A stretch of 63,068 bases of DNA, from contig CAUYUJ010003894.1 of NCBI GenBank assembly GCA_963575745.1, forward strand, positions 1 to 63,068. Reading direction: 5' to 3'. A program made the position numbers and the translations under genes. This stretch comes from Prorocentrum cordatum (taxonomy: Eukaryota > Sar > Dinophyceae > Prorocentrales > Prorocentraceae). Shown piece after piece: positions 21,421 through 31,760 of the stretch (positions are counted from its first letter, which is position 1; every line of letters begins with the position of its first letter). A model generated the notes under the pieces. The model had not been told where the DNA came from and did not search any database. It was given only the letters and a program-made list of their open reading frames with translations.

Positions 21421-21587
21421 GTCGGGCATGTCCCCCTACTAGGCGGATTTTGGAAGACAACCGACAAAGATTCCCAAATCCTCAAGCAAGCACCATCAAA
21501 AAAATAGGGTCGAACCATCGCCCCCTGAGTTTTTTTCGGGGGGGGGACTATTTTTGAACTTTCCTCCTGTCGAGGGACGTGCCCGAC
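21421..21587. mobile_element. Short inverted-repeat element, family G, copy 1
   Basis: It begins GTCGGGCATGTCCCCCTAC and ends GTCGAGGGACGTGCCCGAC. The body is AT-richer than its surroundings. Other copies are at 27420-27605, 48111-48450 and 48806-48916. It is MITE-like and non-coding. Confidence 0.65.
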
Positions 21588-21887
21588 GCAACTTGTCGGC
21601 GCGAACAAGGGAGTAGGGGGAGGGGGAAGGCTCCTTAGAAGGCGGCTGCCTCTTAGAATGCGCCAGCCGCCCTTCAAAGAAGCCAGGGGCGCGCCGCTTC
21701 TTAGAATCACCCTCGCAGCTTCTTAGAAGCACAGAACCTGCTTCTCAGAAGCACGCCAGGGACAGCTTCTGAGAAGCAACCACAAGGTTCTGAGAGGGGG
21801 CGCCCGCTCCTTCTCGAAGAGAAGAGGGGGTGCTTCTAAGAAGCCTTCCCCCCTCCCCCATCCCCCCCTCCCCAGAGATCCGACGTT
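21588..21887. repeat. Clustered CTTCTTAGAA-type short repeats
   Basis: The motifs GCTTCTTAGAAGC and GCTTCTGAGAAGC, each nearly palindromic, recur about ten times between 21630 and 21845 within GC-rich DNA. Confidence 0.55.
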
Positions 21888-22031
21888 GTGATTTATTCCA
21901 TACGGGGTCTCCGGAAGTCCCGACCCTCTTCCTGGGACCGGTTTTTCGTCCCGAATCGTTTTTTGACGGCCCCGGGGCCCGGCGAGGGCTCCGGGGGGCC
22001 CAAAAAAGCCAAAAACATCCCTCTTGATTTT
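21888..22031 (+). repeat. Interspersed repeat family P, partial copy
   Basis: It shares CCGGAAGTCCCGACCCTCTT, GGGACCGGTTTTTCGTCCCG and CGGGGCCCGGCGAGGGC with the copies at 49765-49918 and 48231-48426. Confidence 0.6.
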
Positions 22032-22034
22032 TTA

Positions 22035-22187
22035 GGGGCCACGTGCGAACCCTACCCCTACCCCCCACGAGTTCTGAGGGGGAGGGTGGGTTCCACTCCG
22101 ATCCGGGAGCTCCCGAGCGGAGCGAACCCCACCCACCCTCCCCCTCAGAGATCGTGGGGGGTAGGGGCAGGGCTCGCACGTGGCCCC
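22035..22187. mobile_element. Near-perfect foldback element, family F, copy 1
   Basis: The two halves are inverted complements: GGGGCCACGTGCGAACCCTA at the left, its complement at the right, with GGGAGCTCCC at the centre. Other copies are at 22843-22993 and 50097-50246. The right flank reads TC where the other copies have TA. Confidence 0.75.
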
Positions 22188-22842
22188 TCATTTTTCACTG
22201 CGTTATCGATCTCCGGGTCTGCGCGTGCATCGACGCAGCCCCCGGAGGAGATCGCCCCGCGGCCGGGGCGCCGGGCGGCCGAGGCGGCGCGGGGCGGGGC
22301 GGGCGCGACGATCGACGGCGGGGCGGCCGCGGGGCCGCAGCGAGGAGGCCCCGCCCCCAGCGGGGGGGCGAGGCCCATCACGGGCGCGCGGCCGCGGGGC
22401 GCGCGCGCTCAGAGCGCGGGCGCCGGCCCGGGGGAGGGGGCGCAGACTGCTCGCGCTGGACCCGGTGCGGGCCTCCTCCTCCCTCCCCCTCCTCCTCCTC
22501 CTCCTCCTCCTCCTCCCTCCTCCTCCTCCTCCTCGCGCTCCTCCTCCCCCTCCCCCTCCTCCTCCTCCTCCTCCTCCTCCTCCTCCTCCCTCCTCTCCTC
22601 CTCCTCCTCCTCCTCCTCCTCCTCCTCCTCCTCCTCCTTCCCCTCCCTGTTGACCTCCCCTCGGCATTAGACGCCGCCGCCGCCTCCTCCCTCCCGTCGG
22701 GCGCGTCGTGGCAAAGGTCGAGGCCTCGGGCCGCGGCCTGGCGGGGCGTCGGCCTCTCGGGGCCGCGGGGCGGGGGGGCGTGGGCTGCTCGAGCGGGGCC
22801 GCGCGCGGGGCCCAGGCAGCGGGCGCGTCGTGACAAATAATA
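22188..22842. repeat. GC-rich DNA with a (TCC)n tract
   Basis: Extremely GC-rich unique sequence (22200-22465) precedes a TCC tract of about 180 bp (22470-22655), then GC-rich DNA again. Frames are Ala/Arg/Gly/Pro-rich. No gene is recognised. Confidence 0.6.
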
Positions 22843-22993
22843 GGGGGCCGCGTGCGAGCCCTGCCCCTACCCCCCACGAGTTCTGGGGGGGAGGGTGGGG
22901 TTCACTTCGACCCGGAGCTCCCGCACGAAGTGGACCCCCGCCTTCCCTCTCAGAAATCGTGGGGGGTAGGGGTAGGTTTGGCACGTGGCCCCC
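22843..22993. mobile_element. Foldback element, family F, copy 2
   Basis: Palindromic 151-bp unit bounded by GGGGGCC and GGCCCCC and flanked on both sides by TA (22841-22842 and 22994-22995). This fits a TA target-site duplication as used by Tc1/mariner-type MITEs. Confidence 0.75.
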
Positions 22994-22995
22994 TA

Positions 22996-23165
22996 GTAAG
23001 AAGAATCGAGGCGCAGGCTTTTCGCTGGTTTCGGCCTCTCGGGGCCCTCGCCGGGCCCTGGGGCCGTCCAAAATCGACCCGGGACGAGAAGCGGGTCCAG
23101 GGGAAGTGGTCGGGAGGACGGGGGCCCGCGTCTCGAGAACCTCGGGACGTCGGATGTCTGGGGAG
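22996..23165 (-). repeat. Interspersed repeat family P, reverse copy
   Basis: The reverse complement of the family core (GGGGCCCTCGCCGGGCCC) followed by GGGAAGTGGTCGGGAGGACG and TCGGATGTCTGGG. Confidence 0.6.
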
Positions 23166-23884
23166 GGGCCCAGGGACGCACGAAGAATAGACTTAGATAT
23201 CCCAGGATCCCCCTGTGTTCACCTATTTTCTGAGCTTTCATCCCCCCCCCGCTTCCCAGAAGTATCTTCCCATGCGGTGATGGCATGGGATAAAGAAGCC
23301 TTCGATGAGGAATTCGGGGTCTGGAAGCCAGCGGAAAGCCGATCCTGGACTGGCCATGCATACCTCCGCCGCCCTCATCAGATACGGAAGCCTCCAGGGT
23401 CTGAGGCCTCCCGGGCGCGTTCCTCAACGAACGCCCCCCACCGTACAGTCGGGGCGTTGACCTAAGTAGCCCCAAATAAGAAACGAGGCCCCTTTTTCCC
23501 ATAAGTTAAACTTCGATTCCCCTTATCGAATACCCAAGGACAACCCAAGGCAACCTGCGAAACAATTAAGGAACACGGAGCCCCTCCCCAACGAAAAGGG
23601 TTCCTTGTTCAAGGCCCCAGCTGTATCCTCTCCAGGGAGTCGGCGATTCCTTGTGTCTGCGTGTCTTTCCCCTCCCGGCACTCATGGTGCGTGGGTCCAC
23701 CCCAGGATGGCGGGGGGGCCGTCCCACGAAGCGCTCTGCCATGCCCGAGGGCCCTGGGGCCGCATCGCCGTGCCCGAAGGTCAGGGTGCTCAGCGGGCCG
23801 CCCCGAGCCTCATCGACGACGGCCGCGGCGGCGGCGGTGGCGACCACGGCAGCGACGGCGACGACTGCGACGATGCCGACGACG
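23166..23884. other. Unrecognised sequence before the assembly gap
   Basis: Between 23185 and 23285 there is partial resemblance to family R (see 47811-47950). The rest shows no repeat or protein-like frame. GCGGCGGC-type triplets begin near 23820. Confidence 0.4.
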
Positions 23885-23984
23885 NNNNNNNNNNNNNNNN
23901 NNNNNNNNNNNNNNNNNNNNNNNNNNNNNNNNNNNNNNNNNNNNNNNNNNNNNNNNNNNNNNNNNNNNNNNNNNNNNNNNNNNN
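23885..23984. other. Assembly gap, 100 N
   Basis: A run of exactly 100 N inside GAC/GGC triplet repeats. The gap length is probably a placeholder. Confidence 0.99.
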
Positions 23985-24185
23985 TCCCGACCACGGCCGC
24001 GACCACGACCACCTTCGCCGTCCACGACGACGACGACAACAAACCACAACGATCACAACAGTGACCACGACCACGACCACGACGACGACCACGACCACAA
24101 CGGCGCCCTCGACCACGACGACGACGACGACGACGACGGCAGCCGCGGCGGCGGCGCCGACGACGACGACGACGAGGAAGTGGGG
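23985..24185. repeat. (GAC/ACG)n tract
   Basis: CGACCACGACGACGAC-type triplets continue across the N gap from about 23820. Confidence 0.85.
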
Positions 24186-24267
24186 CCTCGTTCGGCTCGC
24201 ACCAGCAGAGGCGGTAGTTCCCAGGGCGCACGATTCGCACGCCCTGCCAGCCCACCTGTGGCGGCAG

Positions 24268-25410
24268 AGCCAGCTCCTCCTCCTCCTCCTCCTCCTCCTC
24301 CTCCTCCTCCTCCTCCGCCCTCCTCCCTCCTCCCTCCTCCCTCCTTCCTTCCTACGCCTACTCCCCTCCTTCCCTCCTCCCTCTTCCTGCTTCTTCCTCC
24401 TCCTCCTCCTGCCTCCTCCTCTTTCCTCCTGCCTCCTCCTCCTCCTTTCCCTCCTCCTCCTCCTCCTTCCTCTCTGCCCCGTCTCCTCCTGCTCCTCCTC
24501 CTCCTCTCCTCTGCTGCTCCTGCCTCCTCCTCCTCCTCCTCCTCCTGGCTCCTCTCCTGCTCCTTCTCCTCCTCCTCCGCCATCCTCCTCACTCCTGCTG
24601 CCTGCGCGTGCTCCCCTCCTCCTCCTGCCTTCTCCTCCTCCTTCTCCTCCTCCTCCTCCTCCTCCTCCTCCTCCTCCTCCTCCTCCTCCTCCTCCTCCTC
24701 CTCCCCCTCCTCCTCCTGCTCCTGCGTTCCGCCCAAGGCCTCCCCACAGCCACAACTTGTGACCTCGAAGCTAGAAACTGCCAACCCAAACGTGGATGGA
24801 GCACACGAGCAGCCGTGCCGCGTGCTCGAGGCAAGGGGCTCGGGAGGACCGACCTCCTCGCCAAAGGTCGACGGGGTAGGATCGCCCCCCCTCCTCCTCC
24901 TCCTAGCCATCGTACTCTCCTCCTTCCATACCTGATCGCTCCTCCTCCTCCTCCTCCTCCTCCTCCTTCCTTCCTCCTCCTCCTCCTCCTCCCTTCCCCT
25001 CCTCCTCCTCTCAGCTCCTCCCTCCTCCTTCCTCCCTCCTCCTCCTCCTCTCTCCTCCTCCTCCTCCTCCTCCTCCTCCTCCTCCTCTCCTCTCCTCCTC
25101 CTCCCTCCTCCTCCTCCTCCCTCCTCCTCCCTCCTCGCCTCTTCTCTCCTCCTCCTCCTCCTCCTCCTCCTCCTCCTCCTCCTCCTCCTCCTCCTCCCCC
25201 TCCTCCTCTCCTCCTCCTCTCACTCCTCATCCTCCTACGTCCTGCTCCTGCTCCTTCTCCTCCTCCCCTCCTCCTCCTCCTCCACCTCCTCCTCCTCCTC
25301 CTCCTCCTCCTCTTCCTTATCAGTCATCATCCTTCTCCTCTCCTCCTCCTCCTCCTCCTCCTCTTCCCTCTCCTCCTCCTCCTCCTCCTCCTCCTCCTCC
25401 TCCTACCTGG
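24268..25410. repeat. Giant (TCC)n polypyrimidine region
   Basis: Two almost uninterrupted pyrimidine blocks (24268-24735 and 24890-25410) separated by about 155 bp of unique sequence. Plus-strand frames give poly-Leu/Ser/Pro, minus-strand frames poly-Glu/Arg/Gly. Not coding. Confidence 0.9.
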
Positions 25411-25481
25411 TCCTGCCCCTTCCCGGTAAGGGGGCGGCAGACGGACGCCCGCCGGAGTCCTGGAAGGCTTCGGGAGAGTTT

Positions 25482-25690
25482 CCGAGACCCAGAGGTTGAC
25501 ACCAACACCAATGTCGGCGATATGCCTGCAACGAGGGAAGATGATTCCGATCTCGGCGATGGTGGTAGTATTCGGGCTTCCCAGGTGGCCGAAACATGAC
25601 CACCAACACCACCATCCAGGGACATCTTTCCCCGGTTGAGGCAACCAGGCACCCCCGTGTGTTGGTGTTGGTGCTCATGTCCAGGCCTCC
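25482..25690 (-). mobile_element. Short inverted-repeat element, family T, copy 1
   Basis: Ends are formed by GTTGACACCAACACCAA and GTGTTGGTGTTGGTGCTC, complementary to each other. An oppositely oriented relative is at 47219-47413. MITE-like, non-coding. Confidence 0.6.
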
Positions 25691-25905
25691 TAGAATTCTC
25701 CCGACGCCGACATTGGCGCCCATGCCGACACGCGGCGAGCACCGTGCGAGGGTGGGACGACGCGGTTCATGCTGCGGCCGAGCACAACGGCCCCTGGAAC
25801 ATCAGCAGCCACCGCGTGCGAGTGGGCCGGATTCTGCGACGAACAACGTGAAAGACACCCGCCAGACGACACCTGCGTAGAAGAAGGAACAACGCCTTAA
25901 ACAGA

Positions 25906-26350
25906 AACTTTTAGCGCTCCGCGCGGATTTCTTGGATCTGCGCTGGGCCCCCCTCCCTGGCGCGCAGAGCGCGCCAGGGGCGGTGCCGGAGGCGCCACCG
26001 GGGGACCCAGCGCAGATCCAAGAAATCCGCGCGGAGCGCCAAAGTTTCAGTTGAAGGCGATATTTCTACTTCGAAAGGTGCCCCTGAGCGTCTGAGAATC
26101 CCTGGGCCATCGGGTGAGAAGAAGCTTCCGTCGGACACGTGCTTGCAAGCCGATGCCACACTTGATGTGCCTATACTGTAACACGAGGGCGGCTACGCCG
26201 GCTGAATCAGTCCACAGTCAACGCTGGCGGACCCAGAGTCGCCAGAGTCGGCGATCTTGCGCACCTACCCAGCGCGCCTGGCGCGCTTATCACACTCAGC
26301 ACACATCGAGCGCTGTTTGGTGTAGCGATCGAGCTGCTGCGTCAGGATAT
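25906..26350 (+). mobile_element. Hairpin-headed interspersed element, family H, copy 1
   Basis: Arms 25906-25951 and 26000-26047 (GCGCTCCGCGCGGATTTCTT and its complement) form a near-perfect stem of about 45 bp. The downstream block to about 26345 (CTGGGCCATCGGGTGA, GCTTGCAAGCCGA, CTACGCCGGCTGA, GAGCGCTGTTTGGTGTAGCG) recurs at 30740-30985. Confidence 0.7.
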
Positions 26351-26640
26351 CAGCTAGAAGACCTCTCTTACCCGCTGGGGTGGAGCGCCCCGCAGCATGC
26401 TGCATCGAGTTTAGCACTGCCCTGTGGTGGAGGAGGGGCGGAGTGATACACTGGGCCGCGACATCAGCTTACGCCCTCCTCCTGAGCTGTCTGAACATCA
26501 TGGCCTTACCGAGCACTTGCTCTATGCCCGTGGTCTGCGCGTGCACCCAAGTGATACCCTTCCCCGACGAAAGGAACCAGATCGACGGACCTGACTCCGG
26601 CTTCAAAACGGAGCGGGTTGACAACCCCAGCTGCGATCCC

Positions 26641-27135
26641 ACGGCCCTGGAGGGCCGACGATGCGTGGACGGCTCCCGTTTCGCGAGTGTGCGACCAGAC
26701 CTCTCCAGGACAAGGTGGTCGGCTGTGGCGGCCCCTGAAGACACGGGACTCGTCAAGTGTATAATGTCGGGCCTCCTCATGACTTCTTCCCTCAGACACC
26801 TCAGGCTGCGCAGTTTGCAGCCCATTGTATGGCCGCTCAATGTGGCCGAGGGTCTGACCACGTACTCAGTGATCGTTTGAATGTTGTCCACCAGGACCAG
26901 GAAAGTGTCCAGGCCAGGTTGTCCTGTGGTGAGCCATATGCTGGATTCATGCTCCAAGCTCTGGGCCCCTGAACAAGTACGGTTGTTAAGGTCAACGGCC
27001 ATGCGGCCGGAAGCGCCAACCTGCCCCCAGAGCTGCGTGGACACAAGTATGGCAACGACCAAAGTGACAAGGCTGCCAGGCTGGCTGCTACGTGTTACTT
27101 GCAGCCATCGCCCAACGGGGTCGAGCGAGGTGCCC
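26641..27135 (+). pseudogene. RNase H domain relic of a retroelement
   Basis: Frame 1 reads CVDGSRFASVRPDLSRTRWS near 26662-26720, matching the first RNase H strand with its Asp. From about 26757 the shifted frame reads QTPQAAQFAA (the usual catalytic Glu appears as Gln), SDRLNVV (26868-26888) and, after a TGA at 26970-26972, KVNGH and GNDQSDKAA (27051-27077), the C-terminal RNase H motif. One frameshift and one TGA make it non-functional. No RT remains nearby. Confidence 0.5.
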
Positions 27136-27193
27136 GTGTACAGCGCATCTCGCATGCTGTTTGTAGGCTCTATACACATGGTCTGCCTCCTCT

Positions 27194-27312
27194 CGCCATC
27201 GCTCGGACGTCCATTCCCCGTGCATTTTTCGATTTCGTGCATGTATTTTTCGCTAAATGATCAAAGATGCTCCTCGATGGTCCGAGCGTCCGAGCGTCCG
27301 AGCGATGCCAAG
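27194..27312. mobile_element. Short inverted-repeat element, family Q, copy 2
   Basis: CGCCATCGCTCGGACGTCC at the left, GTCCGAGCGATGCCAAG at the right, and the CGCTAAATGATC...GATGCTCCTCGATGG interior match copy 1 at 12087. GTCCGAGC is triplicated near the right end. Confidence 0.6.
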
Positions 27313-27419
27313 TCCTTGGCCCAGGTTGAACCTTGCGGGAGACCCCTGAGGAGGCCCCCCTCCGCTCCGAGACCTCCTCCTCCCCCGCCTCACGACTGGC
27401 ACCGTGAGGGTAGATTTAT

Positions 27420-27605
27420 GTCGGGCCTGTCCCCCTACAGGGGGATTTTCGACGAATCATACAAGATATCCCAAAAATACCCCAAAAGGGTCAAACACTA
27501 CTCAGAAAATAGCCCCCATATTATTTTTGAACCATCTTTTGATTGTCTCTGGGGTACTTTTTTATCTTTCGTCGAGAACCCTCCTGTAGGGGGGACAGGC
27601 CCGAC
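27420..27605. mobile_element. Short inverted-repeat element, family G, copy 2
   Basis: The best-preserved arms of the family: GTCGGGCCTGTCCCCCTACA at the left and the complement of TGTAGGGGGGACAGGCCCGAC at the right, around an AT-richer core. Confidence 0.75.
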
Positions 27606-28960
27606 TTGAAGGTAGATGCTGGAGGTGTGTGCCTCGTGCTCCCCTGCGGCCCGGTGGGCCCTGGAGGACGGCACCTGGTCCCTGCCAGGGCACGACGACC
27701 ATAAAAAAGAATCGCGGGCCAGACTTTGGAGGACGAGCGAACAACACGCACCCATATCCATAGGTGGGACGGAGCAAGCCAGGGGTGCGTGTTGTTGGAT
27801 GGGGGTCCCCGCTCGAAAGGAAGCGCCCCCCAGGATCCGACAACCCGCACCCATACCCATAGCCAGTCCTCCTCTCAACGTTCCCCCTATGGGTATGGGT
27901 GTGTGTTGTTCGTTCGTCACTTGGAGGACCTCGACCACCGGCCTATCTCGAGATCAATGATGGCGAAAACATGTCGCTGCACCTCTGGCGGCCAAGTCAG
28001 GGATCTCCTGCGGCCCGTGGGCCCTGGAAGACGGAAGCTGGTCGTTGCCAAGGCACGACGACCATAAAAGAATCGCGGGCCAGACTTTGATTCGGACGCC
28101 CGAAATGGGTACGGAAAGCCTTAGCCCTGATACGCCCAAAATGGAACATTTGACTTTCCACGGACGTCCAAATCAAAGTCTGGACGGGTATGGGTAGAAT
28201 CGCAGGCCAGACTTTGTGTTGGACGCCCGAAATGGGTACGGGAGGAGGAGCAGGAGGACGAGGACCAGCTGCCTCCTCCTCCTCCTCGTCCTCGATCCTC
28301 CTCCCTCCTCCTCCTCTTCCTCCTCCTCCTCCTCCTTTCACTCCTTCTCCTTCTCCTCCTCCTCCTCCTCCTCCTCCTCCTCCTCCTCCTCCTCCTCCTC
28401 CTCCTCTCTGGACGCCCGGAATGAGTACGGAAAGAATGGGTAAACTGCCGACAACAAATGCTGTCCCAAACCAACAGCGGCCGCTGTTGGGCAGGCGGCC
28501 TTCTGTCTCGAATGGACACAGGCCGCGGCGGCGTGGACAGCGAGTCTTGTTCAAAATGAACCAGATCCGCTGTTTGGCATTGTACCCATTCTTTCCGTGC
28601 CCATCTCGGTCGTGCAGATTTGAAGGACCTCGATCACCGGCCTATTTCGAGATCAATGATGGCGAAAATATGTTGGCCATGTGCGCTGGATGCTGTCACT
28701 GCACTTCTGGCGGCCAGGTCAGGGATCGCCGGGACAGATGCACGGGACCCCTTTACCTCGGACCCGCGAGACACAGGACACTGTCACACGAGGCTGTGCA
28801 TCCTCAAGGGGGAAAACATCCGAAGATTGGCGTTCCGCTTAACCTGGGGCCGCTAGGAGAAGAATCCTGGTCGTGAAAGGCCTTGTTTGATCTGGCCCCT
28901 CAAAACGGCAGCTCAGGCTGCCTGTTGTGGTGTGGTTGGTGGTTGATGTGTGGAAATCAT
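27606..28960. repeat. Cluster of direct and inverted short repeats with a TCC tract
   Basis: GATCAATGATGGCGAAAA and its flanks occur at about 27920-28010 and 28620-28735. GAATCGCGGGCCAGACTTTG recurs at about 27708, 28068 and, in part, 28196. Inverted pairs around CACCCATACCCATAG...CTATGGGTATGGGTG (27846-27900) and CAACACGCACCC...GGGTGCGTGTTG (27750-27795) can form hairpins. A GGA-to-TCC switch and TCC tract occupy 28242-28410. No gene is recognised. Confidence 0.6.
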
Positions 28961-29245
28961 CGTGTTCCTCGTCCTCCTCCTCCTCCTCCTCCTCTTCCTC
29001 CTTCTCCTCCTCCTCTTCCTGATCGTCATCATCCTCATCCTCACCATCTGCTTCCTCTTCCCTTTCCTCCTCCCTCTCCTAACCTCCTTCATACCCTCCT
29101 CCTCCTCCTCCTCCTCCTCATCCTCCTCCTCCTCCTCCCCGTCCTCATCCCACTCCTACCCTGCCCCACCCCCCCAACCCCTCAATCCCCCTCCTCGTCC
29201 CCCTCATCGTTCTCTTCCTCCTTCCCCCTATACCTCCTCCCCCTC
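28961..29245. repeat. (TCC)n-rich tract
   Basis: Imperfect TCC/CTC units with ATC and CCC interruptions. Confidence 0.8.
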
Positions 29246-29339
29246 CCGCCATCGCCGCCGCTCAGGGACGCGTTCTGACCAGAACCGTCGAGGGGAGCGC
29301 CACCAGTGGCGACAAGAAGCTTCCCACAGGCAGCAAACA

Positions 29340-29890
29340 TGCCCTCACGCCTGACAGCTTGGACAATCGAGCATCGATCCTCGATCCTCGAACCTCGGTC
29401 CTTGATCAACGCACCTCGATCAACAAACCTCGCTCCTCGAACTGCGATCCTCGAAGGTCGGGCGTGGACGCTCCAGGCTCAGCACAAGCCCGGCCCAGCC
29501 AATACACGCAGATAGAGCTGCGCTGCAGTGGTGTTGGGGTCCTATCAGGGGCTGCTGAAACCCGATCCGTCCATCATGTAAGGCCACATGGCCGCGGGCG
29601 GCCCCAGGGATCCAGCTGTACTTCGCAGCATCCTGCAGCATCCAGCTCTCTGGCCGAGCCCCGCTCACGCTGCACCCCGCTACCTGCCGGCCGAGAAGCC
29701 CGCCACCCTCGAACATCGAGCCTCCATCCACGAGCCCCGAGCCTCGATCCTGAACTCTCGAGCTTCGATCCTCGAACCTTGCTCCCCTAGTCTCTAGTCT
29801 CCAACCTGGACCCTCCAACCTCGATCCTGAAGCCTCGAAGCTCGCTCCTCGAAGCTCGTTCCTTTAACCTCGATCCTCGAAAGTCCTGGC
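29340..29890. repeat. CCTCGATC minisatellite (reverse of GATCGAGG)
   Basis: Units such as CCTCGATCCTCGAA occur at 29362-29460 and 29708-29885, separated by about 240 bp of unique GC-rich sequence with no recognised gene. Confidence 0.7.
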
Positions 29891-29904
29891 GTGGACGAGG
29901 GCGA

Positions 29905-29918
29905 GGAGGAGGACAAGG

Positions 29919-29949
<31 letters not shown>

Positions 29950-30595
29950 GGAGGAGGAGGAGGAGGAGGAGGAGGAGGAGGAGGACGAGGAACACGAGGA
30001 ATAGGAGGAGGAGGAGGAGCAGGAAAAGGAGCAGGGGGACGAGGACCAGCCCCCTCCTCCTCCTCCTCCTCCTCCTCATCCTCCTCCTCGATCCTCCCCC
30101 TCCTCCTCCTCCACCTCCTCCTCCTCCTCCTCCTCCTCCTCCTCCCCCTCCTCCCCCTCCCTCTCCTCCTCCTCCTCCTCCTCCTCCTCTCCTTTCCTGC
30201 TCCTCGCTCCCCCTCCCTCCTCCTCTCCTCCTCCTCCTCCTCCTTTCTCCTGGGGCCGGGCCTCGGACCCGCTCCGCTCCGTGGGGCCCTCGCACACGTG
30301 GCCCGCGCACGGCGGCTGCACCGCGACGTCCATCTCCCCGGCCGCGGCCGCACCCCCCCTCCACTAGAAGAAAGAATGCCACAAACGTTCGGCGATACTC
30401 CCCCTCCTCCTCCTCCTCTTCCCTCTCCTCCTCCTCCTCCTCCTCCACTACCCTCCTCCTCCTCCTCCTCCTCCTCCTCCTCCTCTCCTCATCCTGTCCT
30501 CTCCTCTTCGTCCTCCTCCTCCTCCTCCTCTTCCTCCTCCTCCTCCCTCCTCCTCCTCCTCTTCCTTCTCGTCCTCCTCCTCCTCCCCTCGAGAC
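29905..30595. repeat. (GAT/GAG)n to (TCC)n switch and second TCC tract
   Basis: Purine units (29905-30045) meet GACGAGGACCAGCCCC and turn into pyrimidine TCC units (30050-30245), so the tract can fold back. After about 150 bp of GC-rich DNA a second TCC tract (30395-30595) follows. Confidence 0.8.
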
Positions 30596-30611
30596 TCGAA
30601 GTTCAAAGAAG

Positions 30612-30985
30612 GGAAAAGGTCACGAACAGAAACTTTTGGCGCTCCGCGCGGATTTCTTGGATCCGCGCCGGGCCCCCACGCAGATCCAAGAAGTCCGCGC
30701 GGAGCGCCAGAACTCAATGTTTATGCCGTTTTTTCTTTTTCGAAAGGTGCCCCTGAGCTTCTGAGGATCCCTGGGCCATCGGGTGATAAGAAACTTCCCT
30801 GGGACACGTGCTTGCAAGCCGAGGCTACGCCGGCTGAATAAGTCTGTGGACCCCAGAGAAGGGTCAACGCTGGCGGACCCAGGGTCGCCAGAGTCGGCGA
30901 TCTGGCGCACCTACATAGCGCGCCTGGCGCGCCTGTCACACTCAGCACACATCGAGCGCTGTTTGGTGTAGCGTCAGGATGTCAA
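30612..30985 (+). mobile_element. Hairpin-headed element, family H, copy 2
   Basis: A compact stem (30629-30711) of GCGCTCCGCGCGGATTTCTT and its complement with a short loop. The 240 bp after it align in order with 26060-26350, including CTGGGCCATCGGGTGATAAG and GAGCGCTGTTTGGTGTAGCG. Confidence 0.7.
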
Positions 30986-31199
30986 CCTACTGTACCACAA
31001 GGGCGGCTACGCCGGCTGAGTCAGCATGCGGACCCCAGAGACGTGTGTATGTTTGCGGCGTTCTGTCTTCTTCCCTCCCCCCCGGCGAGTTGCTGCCGCT
31101 CCGCCTGCCGCCCCCCCCCCCCCCCCCCTTGCGCGGGGCCCGGCGCCAAGCCTCCTCCTCACCGTCTGGCAGAGACCATCCTGCCCCATACGCCCTGCG

Positions 31200-31420
31200 G
31201 CACCATCGCAATACGCGCCGTCACCATCGCCGTCGTCATAACCGCCATCCTCACCGCAGTCGCCATCATCAACAGCCACATAGACATCGTCGTCTTCGTC
31301 GTCTTCGTCGTCGTCATCATCATCAGCATCATCAGCAGCATCATCAGCATCAGCATCACCATTAGCAACCTACTCATCATAATCATCATCAACATCATCA
31401 CCGTCACCATCAGCAGGATC

Positions 31421-31451
<31 letters not shown>

Positions 31452-31556
31452 GCATCAGCATCATCATCATCAGCATCAGCATCATCATCAGCATCATCAT
31501 CATCATCACCACCACCATCAACATCATCCTTTCCATCACCATCATCATCATCATCA
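31200..31556. repeat. (CAT/ATC)n tract, left flank of the tyrosine-recombinase element
   Basis: ATC/CAT units with CGTC and AGC interruptions, ending TCATCATCATCA exactly where terminal repeat B2 starts. The preceding 30986-31199 is GC-rich with a long C run near 31107-31128. Confidence 0.9.
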
Positions 31557-31688
31557 GGAGATTCCCCACCCGTCCTTTTTACACAGAGCTCTCATATATG
31601 TCATCCGCATGTGGTGACCTTGCAGACAACACAATTCTGAGAACACGCCGGCGTGAGACACACAACAACGCACTTTACAGATCCGTGC
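31557..31688 (-). repeat. Split direct repeat B2 (element 3' end)
   Basis: 132 bp. It matches B1 (31824-31931) closely, apart from an extra stretch of about 25 bp (31650-31670). The outer edge at 31557 borders the CAT tract. Confidence 0.85.
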
Positions 31689-31760
31689 AGTCAATACAAT
31701 TGCTTGCGGCCCGCCAAAAGCCAGGGCGGGTAGGTCGTGCACCAGTTCAGACAGGGAGGG

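Noticed and set aside
24268-25410. Long poly-Leu/Ser/Pro and poly-Glu/Arg/Gly open frames
   Set aside because: They are translations of TCC/GGA tracts with no protein-like segments.
26469-27242. 257-codon minus-strand open frame
   Set aside because: It is the antisense of the RNase H relic and lacks recognisable motifs.
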